Shown here in pieces: positions 11,096 to 20,582 of a stretch of 64,000 nucleotides of DNA. Every line of letters begins with the position of its first letter. Position 1 is the first letter of the stretch. The notes beneath the pieces were generated by a model. The model searched no databases, was not told the DNA's origin, and saw nothing but the letters and a program-made list of their open reading frames with translations. The DNA comes from Paralichthys olivaceus (Eukaryota; Chordata; Actinopteri; Pleuronectiformes; Paralichthyidae), in the NCBI RefSeq assembly GCF_024713975.1, contig NC_091093.1, positions 5,433,001-5,497,000 on the forward strand. The letters are read 5' to 3'. Both the position numbers and the translations under genes were made by a program.

Positions 11096-11798
11096 GATCA
11101 ATTCAAGGAGTTGCATTTCAACCCAGTAACCTGAGTCACAGTCATTTTGCAGTTCGGTGTAATATATGCCACATGTATCATGTCCCAGAATTTATAACCA
11201 AAGAGATTTAAACTGAATGATCATTTATTTCATTCTAATTTAAAAGCTTCTGTGTCTGATGAAAGAATTCTTTAGTTACATGTGTTCTCATTTCTTATTA
11301 CTGTTTTCCCTTGAATTTCTGATATATTTTGTTGTATTTTCAAGATTCTTTTTCTGTTAAGTAGTTTTATTGTTGTCATGTTACTTTTTGTTCAGGGCAT
11401 TTTTCATATTCTTCATTAAATTGGAAACTAATAGAGAAAGATGAAGTGTGGAAGAGATTCCTATTCAAAGTATTTTGAAGATATCCCAACAATTATTCAG
11501 AAATCCATCACATTGCTCAGTTAATGTAAGTTTCTGCTAAAAAAAATTGCATTTGCTCTATTTTGACAATCCAAAGATAAAAAAGGGACACAACAGCAAT
11601 TATGTTGCTTTATCTTTATTAAAGACATTTTAGACTTGTTGGCGTCACAGATTCTGTTGTCTGACTGTTTGACAAAATGTGGTTAAATAAAGTGTATTCT
11701 TTACCATTGGTACCATAGATTACAGTGGCTTTTATTTAATAACAGTAAAACTCAAACAGGAAATTGTGAATTTGTTGTATCTGGTATCAGCATTGTTG
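11096..11798 (-). repeat. 3' flank of HCE copy D
   Basis: Minus-strand 3' UTR with an AATAAA (complement of 11731-11736) and a second one near 11617. The distal half, for example 'cctgagtcacagtcatttt', matches 16440-16600 downstream of copy G. The middle matches copy B's flank (4265-4610) in inverted orientation. No other gene is seen. Confidence 0.65.
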
Positions 11799-12587
11799 TT
11801 AGCAGCCATAGAGCCTGTTGATCCTCATGATGTCCCAGTAGGACATGCCCTGCCTCTGGCCGATCTGGACGTTGGGGTTGGGGATGGGGGTGATGCTGTC
11901 CCTCCCGTACTGGATGGAGAAGGCTGTTTTTCCGTAGTGCATGATGGAGGAGTAGTCGTAGGGAGTGTTCAGGTTGTTGGTGGCCTGCTTGTGGAAGTTG
12001 TAGGCCATCCGCTGGTTGATGTTCCCCCAGTTGATCCTGACGTAGTTGTCGCGGTCGCTCCTGGTCTGCTCGTGCTGGAAGCCCAGAGCGTGGTTGATCT
12101 CGTGCTGGATGATGCCGTGGTAGACGCAGCCCTGCCTGTTGAGGGAGAGCACCTGTCTGCCTCCCACTCTGCCCAGAGAGGAGAAACATCCGACTTTGTT
12201 CTCGATGCTGATGTAGTCGTACTGGTTCTGACGGGGGACGAAGCGGATGCAGGTCCAGCTGTGGAAGGCCTTCATGGCGCGGTCGATCTTCTGCCTCTCC
12301 CAGCTGGTGAACTCACTGCTCACGGTGAAGGGGATCATCACCTGACCGTTGGAGGCTTTCTTCCACTGGCAGCTCTGGGACCAGCACATCATGGCGTTTC
12401 TGGTTCTGGGAGCGAGCAGGTCTCCTTCCAGCAGGATCTCATCGGTGGCGTTGTTGGAGGTCAGAATCCTGGTGGTGATGTCCATGGTGTCATCGGGGAC
12501 GTCTTCTTCAATCACTTCCTCCTGGAGAGGCTGAGCCTGAGAGAGGCCGAGCAGGAGCAGCAGCAGCAGGCTGACAGTGGGAGTCAT
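11799..12587 (-). CDS. hce: high choriolytic enzyme, copy D (R111W)
   Basis: Intronless, 262 codons, with the same domain layout as copy A and intact zinc motif, Met-turn and six Cys. One replacement is seen: residue 111 is Trp where the other five copies have Arg (CGG to TGG). It falls two residues before Cys113, in a segment conserved in the family (SRTCIRFVP), so it may affect folding or activity; this is inference. Divergent from E, with 1506 bases between the ATGs. It may be expressed but partly impaired. Confidence 0.9.
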   Translation of the reverse strand: MTPTVSLLLLLLLGLSQAQPLQEEVIEEDVPDDTMDITTRILTSNNATDEILLEGDLLAPRTRNAMMCWSQSCQWKKASNGQVMIPFTVSSEFTSWERQKIDRAMKAFHSWTCIRFVPRQNQYDYISIENKVGCFSSLGRVGGRQVLSLNRQGCVYHGIIQHEINHALGFQHEQTRSDRDNYVRINWGNINQRMAYNFHKQATNNLNTPYDYSSIMHYGKTAFSIQYGRDSITPIPNPNVQIGQRQGMSYWDIMRINRLYGC

Positions 12588-12845
12588 CTTCAGGGTGGGT
12601 GTGGAGGCTGTGGAGCTTCTGTGGAGAGGAGAGACTCCTGATGCTTAATGTTTGACTCAGTGCTGTCCAGGGTCTTTATACTCTCCTCTACAGGTGTGTC
12701 TGCAGGATTATTATGGGCTGGGGTCCACACTGCTAGGCCTGAACAAACCTTTGGAGGGAGGACTCCACTGACAAACCCAGTGTTTCAACATGGTTTGTTA
12801 TCTCTGGTCAGTAGTTGGATCAACACAGGTCTATTAGGTGGGAGT
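12588..12845 (-). promoter_or_regulatory. promoter and leader of HCE copy D
   Basis: TATAAAG is the complement of 12674-12680, and the shared upstream block, with the TAATCC motif and CACCC box, is complete. A T-to-C change breaks the TTTAGGCCTA palindrome (reads TTCAGGCCTA on this strand), a variant shared with copy G. Confidence 0.72.
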
Positions 12846-13849
12846 TTTTAAGGTAAATACTAAATGTGGTTTGAAACCAATAAGAACTTCTATTATTTTA
12901 AAAGAAACACACATTTAAATCGTACATTTACTTTTTGATATTTGTTTTGTTCTTTGGCACTTCACAGAGTATCAATTCAGTAAAATTGAAAGTACACAGA
13001 CACCATCCGAACTCTAACCAAGGCATTTTAAGTCTAACCGTAAACACAACAACAGAATCCTGTTTAGTTGAAAAAGGATCATTCATCATCACAAGAATAA
13101 TTGAGCAAAGTGTCTGATTATTCCAGTTGATCATTGTCCAAGTTGAAGCACTAAGAGTGAAAGCATTGTGACTTTTAATGATGACTTGCCTTAATGTAAA
13201 GAAATAAGCTACATGCTATGAAACACAGAGGTGTAGTAGCCTTAGATTATGCATCATTTTAGTATCATTACATTCACAAAGCTAAAGGTCAGAATTTCAG
13301 AAATGTGAATACCATATCATCAAGACTAACAAGTTAACAGTTGCTAATAAGAAACAAACATAGAGTACAACTGAGGCTGATGGAAATATTCTGATATATC
13401 TGGTCAAAAACCCAATGGGCAAATTGCATTTCTGACCTGTTTGTGGGATAAGATGAATTCTTAAATCATTAAGGTCAATACGATGCAAACCATGAATGTT
13501 TTTGAACAAAGGTTTTGGCCAATCCATGAGTAAATGCTGGGATATTTCACCAGATAATGGAAGGCTTTTAGTGGTGCTAAATGTCAAGGGATCACTAAAT
13601 GTATGAGGATCGTCCTCTTGGGTCCATGAATGTCTCAACAAAATTGCACGAACATGGATCTGATTATTGATGAGATATTTAATTTAACAAACATAGTGGA
13701 TTGACTGACCAACACAAGGAGAGACAAAGACTGGCCTGACAAATATCAAAAAGTAAATGTATGATGTAAATGTGTTTCTTTTAAAATAATAGAAGTTCTT
13801 ATTGGTTTCAAACCACATTTAGTATTTACCTTAAAAAACTCCAACCTAA
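12846..13849. repeat. spacer of the D/E inverted repeat
   Basis: The parts next to each promoter (about 12846-12945 and 13740-13849) are inverted copies of each other, for example 'ggtaaatactaaatgtgg' and its complement. The unpaired centre, 12946-13739, carries a degraded teleost interspersed repeat at about 13380-13650 with motifs of the type 'ccatgaatgtctcaacaaa'. No gene is seen. Confidence 0.65.
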
Positions 13850-14093
13850 TAGACCTGTGTAGATCCACCTACTGACCAGAGATAACAAACCATGTTGAAA
13901 CACTGGGTTTGTCAGTGGAGTCCTCCCTCCAAAGGTTTGTTTAGGCCTAGCAGTGTGGACCCCAGCCCATAATAATCCTGCAGACACACCTGTAGAGGAG
14001 AGTATAAAGACCCTGCAGCACTGAGTCAAACATTAAGCATCAGGAGTCTCTCCTCTCCACAGAAGCTCCACAGCCTCCACACCCACCCTGAAG
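13850..14093 (+). promoter_or_regulatory. promoter and leader of HCE copy E
   Basis: TATAAAG is at 14003-14009. The three bases missing downstream of the TATA box in copy A are missing here too. The TTTAGGCCTA motif and the CACCC box are kept. Upstream similarity to copy G reaches to about 13700, further than to copy D. Confidence 0.75.
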
Positions 14094-14882
14094 ATGACTC
14101 CCACTGTCAGCCTGCTGCTGCTGCTCCTGCTCGGCCTCTCTCAGGCTCAGCCTCTCCAGGAGGAAGTGATTGAAGAAGACGTCCCCGATGACACCATGGA
14201 CATCACCACCAGGATTCTGACCTCCAACAACGCCACTGATGAGATCCTGCTGGAAGGAGACCTGCTCGCTCCCAGAACCAGAAACGCCATGATGTGCTGG
14301 TCCCAGAGCTGCCAGTGGAAGAAAGCCTCCAACGGTCAGGTGATGATCCCCTTCACCGTGAGCAGAGAGTTCACCAGCTGGGAGAGGCAGAAGATCGACC
14401 GCGCCATGAAGGCCTTCCACAGCCGGACCTGCATCCGCTTCGTCCCCCGTCAGAACCAGTACGACTACATCAGCATCGAGAACAAAGTCGGATGTTTCTC
14501 CTCTCTGGGCAGAGTGGGAGGCAGACAGGTGCTCTCCCTCAACAGGCAGGGCTGCGTCTACCACGGCATCATCCAGCACGAGATCAACCACGCTCTGGGC
14601 TTCCAGCACGAGCAGACCAGGAGCGACCGCGACAACTACGTCAGGATCAACTGGGGGAACATCAACCAGCGGATGGCCTACAACTTCCACAAGCAGGCCA
14701 CCAACAACCTGAACACTCCCTACGACTACTCCTCCATCATGCACTATGGAAAAACAGCCTTCTCCATCCAGTACGGGAGGGACAGCATCACCCCCATCCC
14801 CAACCCCAACGTCCAGATCGGCCAGAGGCAGGGCATGTCCTACTGGGACATCATGAGGATCAACAGGCTCTATGGCTGCTAA
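14094..14882 (+). CDS. hce: high choriolytic enzyme, copy E (S91R)
   Basis: Intronless, 262 codons, complete catalytic set as in copy A. The single protein difference is Arg at residue 91 instead of Ser (AGT to AGA), early in the catalytic domain; other copies read VSSEF here. It converges with G across the F fragment. The 3' UTR has lost the proximal ATTAAATAAA seen in B and C by a short deletion, so AATAAA at 15037-15042 is the likely poly(A) signal. Confidence 0.92.
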   Translation: MTPTVSLLLLLLLGLSQAQPLQEEVIEEDVPDDTMDITTRILTSNNATDEILLEGDLLAPRTRNAMMCWSQSCQWKKASNGQVMIPFTVSREFTSWERQKIDRAMKAFHSRTCIRFVPRQNQYDYISIENKVGCFSSLGRVGGRQVLSLNRQGCVYHGIIQHEINHALGFQHEQTRSDRDNYVRINWGNINQRMAYNFHKQATNNLNTPYDYSSIMHYGKTAFSIQYGRDSITPIPNPNVQIGQRQGMSYWDIMRINRLYGC

Positions 14883-15657
14883 CAACAATGCTGATACCAG
14901 ATACAACAAATTCACAATTTTCCTGTTTGAGTTTTACTGTTAAAAGCCACTGTAATGGTAAAGTTTAAAGTTTATTTTATCACATTGTGTCAAACAGTCA
15001 GACAACATGTGACGCCAACAAGTGTAAAATGTCTTAAATAAAGGTAAAGCAACATGATTACTATTGTGTCATTGTTTTTTTATCTGACATTGTTTCTTTT
15101 TACCAAAAAATCTCTTCTGCCGTCATAAGAACAAACTTCCATTCACTGAGCAATGTGATGGGTTGCTCAAAATCTGTTGATCATCTGTAAAACACTGTGA
15201 ATAGGAATCTCTTCCAGACTTCAACAAGTCCTCAGAGTGACAATTATACAATTAAACTATAAAAGTTCAAATTGAAAATAATGTCAAATATCTACTAAGT
15301 TATAGGGAAAAGAATCAACGTGTAAAACATGGAAAGTAAAACATTCTTCAATCATACACACAAGGTTTGAAGTTTAAAGAAAAATAGATACAATTAAGTT
15401 AAATCTGACATGTAATCAATTATAGGATGTTGAGACATTTTACAGAGTAAGGGAAACTTTTGACCAGCTGGTGATGCTCAAGGAAAAGCCCAGGGAACTT
15501 AACTGATGTTACACAGCTGTTATTTAACTTCATCATGCAATACCAAAGCCTGCCTTTGTGGGGTTTTACAATAGAGGGGAAAAGATAAAGATAGAGTTAC
15601 AGACACATATATAGAGACTGAAGCTTTGCATGGCACCCAGTCTATGATTGCACCACA
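14883..15657 (+). repeat. 3' flank of HCE copy E
   Basis: Matches the flank of copy C (7436-8180) up to 'cacccagtc', and is then cut off directly by fragment F at about 15657. It holds about 110 bases not found in the copy C flank. No gene is seen. Confidence 0.65.
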
Positions 15658-15878
15658 CCTGGTGGTGATGTCCATGGTGTCATCGGGGACGTCTTCTTCA
15701 ATCACTTCCTCCTGGAGAGGCTGAGCCTGAGAGAGGCCGAGCAGGAGCAGCAGCAGCAGGCTGACAGTGGGAGTCATCTTCAGGGTGGGTGTGGAGGCTG
15801 TGGAGCTTCTGTGGAGAGGAGAGACTCCTGATGCTTAATGTTTGACTCAGTGCTGTCCAGGGACTTTATACTCTCCTC
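15658..15878 (-). pseudogene. truncated HCE copy F: promoter tip, leader and codons 1-40
   Basis: On the minus strand this has the ATG (complement of 15775-15777), signal peptide and propeptide as far as residue 40, then runs into unrelated sequence at 15657. Upstream it keeps the leader and TATA box (complement of 15864-15870) and breaks off at 15878, just past the TATA box. The retained part is almost identical to the intact copies, so the fragment is young or has been converted. It has no catalytic domain and cannot make an enzyme. A reading frame continues for 45 codons into the flank. Confidence 0.85.
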
Positions 15879-16034
15879 GGTTCAGAGTACAGTCTATTCC
15901 AAGGTTCTGTTAATGTAGCATAGACACAACATTATGAACGAGTCCTGTTACTACATATATCTGACTTGCTGACAACTATGTTAATGTGTTGTTTTCATTT
16001 TGTGTACTCTACAACTAAAACAGTTTCTACTAAA

Positions 16035-16420
16035 AAGGGATAGTTCACCCAAAAATGAAAATTCACTCACCACTATGACAATGGAGGGGTAGGTGAAGTG
16101 CTTGAGTCCACAAAACACTGTTATCCTCCTCCGGAGCTGCATTTGCACATGGATCACAGCAGACATTCAGGCTAAAAATATGGTGTAAATAATGGTGTTT
16201 CGAGTCAGATTTGATTGTTGAGGCTTACAGACACTTGGATGACACCACAAGCAGTATGTTCACAATTTACGTCAATTGTTTTGGACTTTGCTGCAACGCT
16301 GTTTACCTCCGAAACTCCAAAAGTGTTTTGTGGACTCAAACACTTCACCCAGCCCTCCACAGGCAACATAGTGGTGAGTAGTTAATGAGTGAATTTAAAT
16401 TTTTGGGTGAACTATCCCTT
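16035..16420. mobile_element. complete TIR MITE ('gggatagttcaccc' type)
   Basis: About 386 bases with inverted ends: left AGGGATAGTTCACCCAAAAA, right its complement. It has no coding capacity. Elements with these ends are very common in teleosts; I take it as a non-autonomous DNA transposon and do not assign the superfamily. A second, left-truncated copy is at 10860-11095. Confidence 0.75.
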
Positions 16421-17309
16421 GTCGTATTACAGCCCAGTGACCTGAGTCACAGTCATTTTGCAGTTCAGTGTGTAATATATGCCACATGTATCATGTGCTT
16501 TTTTACCAAAGATATTTAAATTGAATGATTATTTATTCAATACAAATTTAAAATGTTATGTGTCTGATGGAAGAATGATTTAGACTTACATGTCTTCATA
16601 TCTTGTAGTGCATATTTTGTTTTGTCATGATAGTTAATTTATATATTTAACAATTTTGTTATTATAACATGATGATTTTTTTAAGTGTGTAAGAGAATCC
16701 TAATCAGATTGTTTTACAGATAAAGAACCATTTTTGAGCAATCAATCACATCCCTCAGTGATTGTAAGTGTGTGCAAATGACTGCATATACAAGATTTAT
16801 TCAATTAGAAAACCTGATTTAAAGAAATGATGAAACAGTAACAGTAACATGTTGCTCTGCCTATATTATAGTCATTGTAGGCTTGTTGAGATATATATTC
16901 TGTTGTCTGACAGTTTGAAAGAATGATGTCTGATCACTACTGTCTAGACTCAGGGTTCAAATGTAAAAGATGGCGGCATTCATATCTGGGATATATTTTG
17001 GAAACCACATCCTATGTATACAGATGCACACATTTTACATTCAGTGATTGTAAGTTTGTACTAAATAATGCATTTGCTCATTTTAACAATCAAACACTGA
17101 CAGGTAAAAACGATGACACCACAGTAATCATGTTGCTTTACCTTTATTAAAGACATTTTACACTTGTTGATGATGTCACATATTCTGTTGTCTGCCTGTT
17201 TGACAGAAGTGTATTCTTTACCATTGGTACCATAGAGTACAGTGGCTTTTATTTAATAACAGTAAAACAGTAAAATGTGAATTTGTTGTATCTGGTATCA
17301 GCATTGTTG
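16421..17309 (-). repeat. 3' flank of HCE copy G, including a second relic flank
   Basis: 16430-16600 matches the distal flank of copy D. 17075-17215 is the working flank, with poly(A) signals at the complement of about 17142-17147 and of 17248-17253. In between, 16740-16925 is a degraded extra copy of the same flank (for example 'gttgctctgcc' and 'ttctgttgtctgacagttt') with no coding part, so another unit seems to have been lost here. Confidence 0.6.
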
Positions 17310-18104
17310 TTAGCAGCCATAGAGCCTGTTGATCCTCATGATGTCCCAGTAGGACATGCCCTGCCTCTGGCCGATCTGGACGTTGGGGTTGGGGATGGGG
17401 GTGATGCTGTCCCTCCCGTACTGGATGGAGAAGGCTGTTTTTCCATAGTGCATGATGGAGGAGTAGTCGTAGGGAGTGTTCAGGTTGTTGGTGGCCTGCT
17501 TGTGGAAGTTGTAGGCCATCCGCTGGTTGATGTTCCCCCAGTTGATCCTGACGTAGTTGTCGCGGTCGCTCCTGGTCTGCTCGTGCTGGAAGCCCAGAGC
17601 GTGGTTGATCTCGTGCTGGATGATGCCGTGGTAGACGCAGCCCTGCCTGTTGAGAGAGAGCACCTGTCTGCCTCCCACTCTGCCCAGAGAGGAGAAACAT
17701 CCGACTTTGTTCTCGATGCTGATGTAGTCGTACTGGTTCTGACGGGGGACGAAGCGGATGCAGGTCCGGCTGTGGAAGGCCTTCATGGCGCGGTCGATCT
17801 TCTGCCTCTCCCAGCTGGTGAACTCACTGCTCACGGTGAAGGGGATCATCACCTGACCGTTGGAGGCTTTCTTCCACTGGCAGCTCTGGGACCAGCACAT
17901 CATGGCGTTTCTGGTTCTGGGAGCGAGCAGGTCTCCTTCCAGCAGGATCTCATCGGTGGCGTTGTTGGAGGTGAGAATCCTGGTGGTGATGTCCATGGTG
18001 TCATCGGGGACGTCTTCTTCAATCACTTCCTCCTGGAGAGGCTGAGCCTGAGAGAGGCCGAGCAGGAGCAGCAGCAGCAGCAGCAGGCTGACAGTGGGAG
18101 TCAT
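17310..18104 (-). CDS. hce: high choriolytic enzyme, copy G (two extra Leu)
   Basis: Intronless, 264 codons. The extra two codons are Leu in the signal peptide, from growth of a CTG (CAG on + strand) run at about 18068-18083; the hydrophobic core becomes nine Leu. From there on the protein equals copy A, with HEINHALGFQHEQ, SIMHYG and six Cys kept, all numbered two higher. It is the outermost copy, nearest slco3a1, and runs toward E. It looks functional. Confidence 0.93.
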   Translation of the reverse strand: MTPTVSLLLLLLLLLGLSQAQPLQEEVIEEDVPDDTMDITTRILTSNNATDEILLEGDLLAPRTRNAMMCWSQSCQWKKASNGQVMIPFTVSSEFTSWERQKIDRAMKAFHSRTCIRFVPRQNQYDYISIENKVGCFSSLGRVGGRQVLSLNRQGCVYHGIIQHEINHALGFQHEQTRSDRDNYVRINWGNINQRMAYNFHKQATNNLNTPYDYSSIMHYGKTAFSIQYGRDSITPIPNPNVQIGQRQGMSYWDIMRINRLYGC

Positions 18105-18365
18105 CTTCAGGGTGGGTGTGGAGGCTGTGGAGCTTCTGTGGAGAGGAGAGACTCCTGATGCTTAATGTTTGACTCAGTGCTGTCCAGGGTCTTTATACTC
18201 TCCTCTACAGGTGTGTCTGCAGGATTATTATGGGCTGGGGTCCACACTACTAGGCCTGAACAAACCTTTGGAGGGAGGACTCCCCTGACAAACCCAGTGT
18301 TTCAACATGGTTTGTTATCTCTGGTCAGTAGGTGGATCAACACAAGTCTATTAGGTGGGAGTTTT
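18105..18365 (-). promoter_or_regulatory. promoter and leader of HCE copy G
   Basis: TATAAAG is the complement of 18191-18197. The complete distal block is present, with a few substitutions (for example in 'ggtccacactactagg'). Similarity to the upstream region of copy E continues to about 18500. Confidence 0.72.
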
Positions 18366-18689
18366 TTAAAGGTAAATACTAAATGTGGTTTGAAACCAAT
18401 AAGAACTTCTATTATTTTAAAAGAAACACACATTTAAATCATTCATTTACTTTTTGATATTTGTCAGGCCAGTCTTTGTCTCTCCTTTTGTTGGTCATTA
18501 GCCAATAGAAATTATATTTATTTTATACAAACCAAATCTAAGTTTGTTATCTGTTTTCATTTGATGAAGGAATATGGAATATGGTCTGCAATCACAATGA
18601 ATCAACTTTAAGTATAAAAACCATGCAAAGAATCAAGTATTGTGTGTGTATATATATATATATACTGTATATGTAATAATTATTGAATC

Positions 18690-19018
18690 TAAGGTTCGAA
18701 TTGTAGAATTTAGTAACTCCTACCCTCTCCTACCAAACATTAAAGAGAACCTGTGGTAGCTTCAGTTGTCATAAAAACTCAAGTGTTTAGTTTGTCCAGT
18801 CTGGACTAATGTAAAAAACATGACAGCCTCCGCAGAGAGGACCTGCACTCCATGTAAATATAAAGTATTTAAATATAAAGGGCCCATTCTAGGGTAAAGA
18901 AAACAACAATTTGTACATTTAGATGAAACACATTAGTGAAAACATCACTAGGATTATTTTATATTCATGTTCTGCCAATGGATTCCTTTCACCTAAATCA
19001 TACACACTGGACCTTTAA
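18690..19018. mobile_element. piggyBac-like MITE, copy 2
   Basis: Same family as 10495-10848. The right end keeps TTAA (19015-19018) and the 'cacactggacct' terminus; the left end is worn (starts near 'taaggttcgaattg'), so this copy is older or damaged. Confidence 0.65.
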
Positions 19019-20405
19019 TTTACTTAACATTTTGTTAATTCCACTTGAGGTATAATTAGTGCTTTGTATTGATTTAAAATAAACTGAGACTTGGTCAGAG
19101 GAAACTTGCTCACACCACCTTTGTTTTTTGTTTTATGAAACCATGAAGTCCATCACTATTTTATGAATACCAAATGATTTATTGTGTAGTCGAGAAAATA
19201 TTTTTAAGTAATCAATGAGTTATATGTTCTATATTGTAGCAGTTTAAATCTGGCCATTTACATTCTTTTGTTACAATCTCCAGGTTTCTGGTCAGCTTTG
19301 TATATTGTTTCAAACATTTCAGTCACACTTGTGTGAACAAAGAACAGAAACAGGATAACGTCTTTACACACAACTTTACTGTGGTTTCTGTGAAAGTTCT
19401 CCAGCTGGCATTTCCAGGGCTCTCAAGACCAGGATCTATTGCAGGTTTCTGAAAGAATGGTATGGTTTTTACATGTGCAACACATAACTGGGATAGTCCA
19501 GAAGTGGTGTAAATTTAAACTCACTCAATGAAAATAATCTTTTATGCAGCCTTAAATTAATTTTACGATGTTACACAGTGAGATGGGGCCCTGTCATTGC
19601 ATTGATGAGACTTTTGGACAAAAGCTATTGTGTTGTATTCATTGGACATGTTGTCAAATCATGTGAGTGTCTAGAGATCTGCTGGTAGTCATTTTACACT
19701 TGATGACTCTCAATGAGAATCATCAGCTCTTCATGACATGACACTGAGCTGCTCCAGTTTTCATATTCTGTTGTTGACAGAATGTGAAAATGTTGGAGAG
19801 GAAATACGAAATGCAAACGCCTGCTCGCATAAGTAATTTTAACTGTGCTATCCATTATTGAAATTTCCAATGAGGTCAAGAGTCGAATTGACTTCGAGTC
19901 TCTATATCAACAACCTGACAGGCAGCCAACAGTAAGAAGGACAGAGACACAGTCTGTCACTATATGTCAATGTTCTGCAGCTCCACATAAAATCACACTG
20001 GTTAAGTACAAATAGACACTTGAAAAGCAATATTAAATGAATGTGTACATGTAAAAATGTTGGTGTAAGCCTCTGTGAGTACATTTTATTTTTACAATTG
20101 TATTTTTTGGTGAAATTCTGATAAAACAGAAATGACAAATGTTCAGATGTATTCGCAGCTTCAACATGGTCTTTGTCTTTAAAATCAAAGAGGAACTTCT
20201 TATAGATCTACTACTACTTCTCAGCATGATTCCAAAACCTACAAAGGGCATCAAAGGCCCTTTAGCCTTCCGAATAAACTCTGACATCATTTACATCTCT
20301 GTCCTGGCGATTTATTTGTTTGTTAGAGGATAAATGCACAAATGCATTCTTCTTTCAGTGGACCTTGTGATTATGAGGCATCCTAAAATAATGTCTTCAG
20401 TTGGC
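19019..20405. other. non-coding, faint HCE flank relic
   Basis: No gene is seen. At about 19690-19790 there are two short matches to the HCE 3' flank, 'cattttacacttgatga' and 'catattctgttgttgacag', separated by unrelated bases. It may be the outermost trace of the array. Confidence 0.35.
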
Positions 20406-20582
20406 TTGCACTGCATCAGCAGGCACTGTGGTTGGTCTTAAATCTCCCCGGCTACTCTGAATGACTCTATGAGAAATGGATGCTCTTCCTGCTGAGTCCA
20501 CAGTTTGCCTGATAGATTGTGCTGCTTCAGATGCTATTGAATTGGTCCTGAATGGTCCCAGGAATATTGCGGAGCCAAAAGC
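20406..20582 (-). other. possible orphan last exon
   Basis: On the minus strand a pyrimidine-rich tract and CCCTGCAG acceptor (just above 20582) precede a 58-codon open frame beginning AFGSAIFLGPF and ending DAVQAN before a TGA. Residue composition looks like a real protein end, but I do not recognise it, and no partner exon is certain; an open frame at about 21077-21262 on the same strand is a weak candidate. Chance is a fair alternative. Confidence 0.2.

Noticed and set aside
18690-18710. 'ggttcgaatt' as a tRNA T-loop
   Set aside because: It is the worn left end of a MITE; no acceptor stem, D-arm or anticodon arm is found around it.
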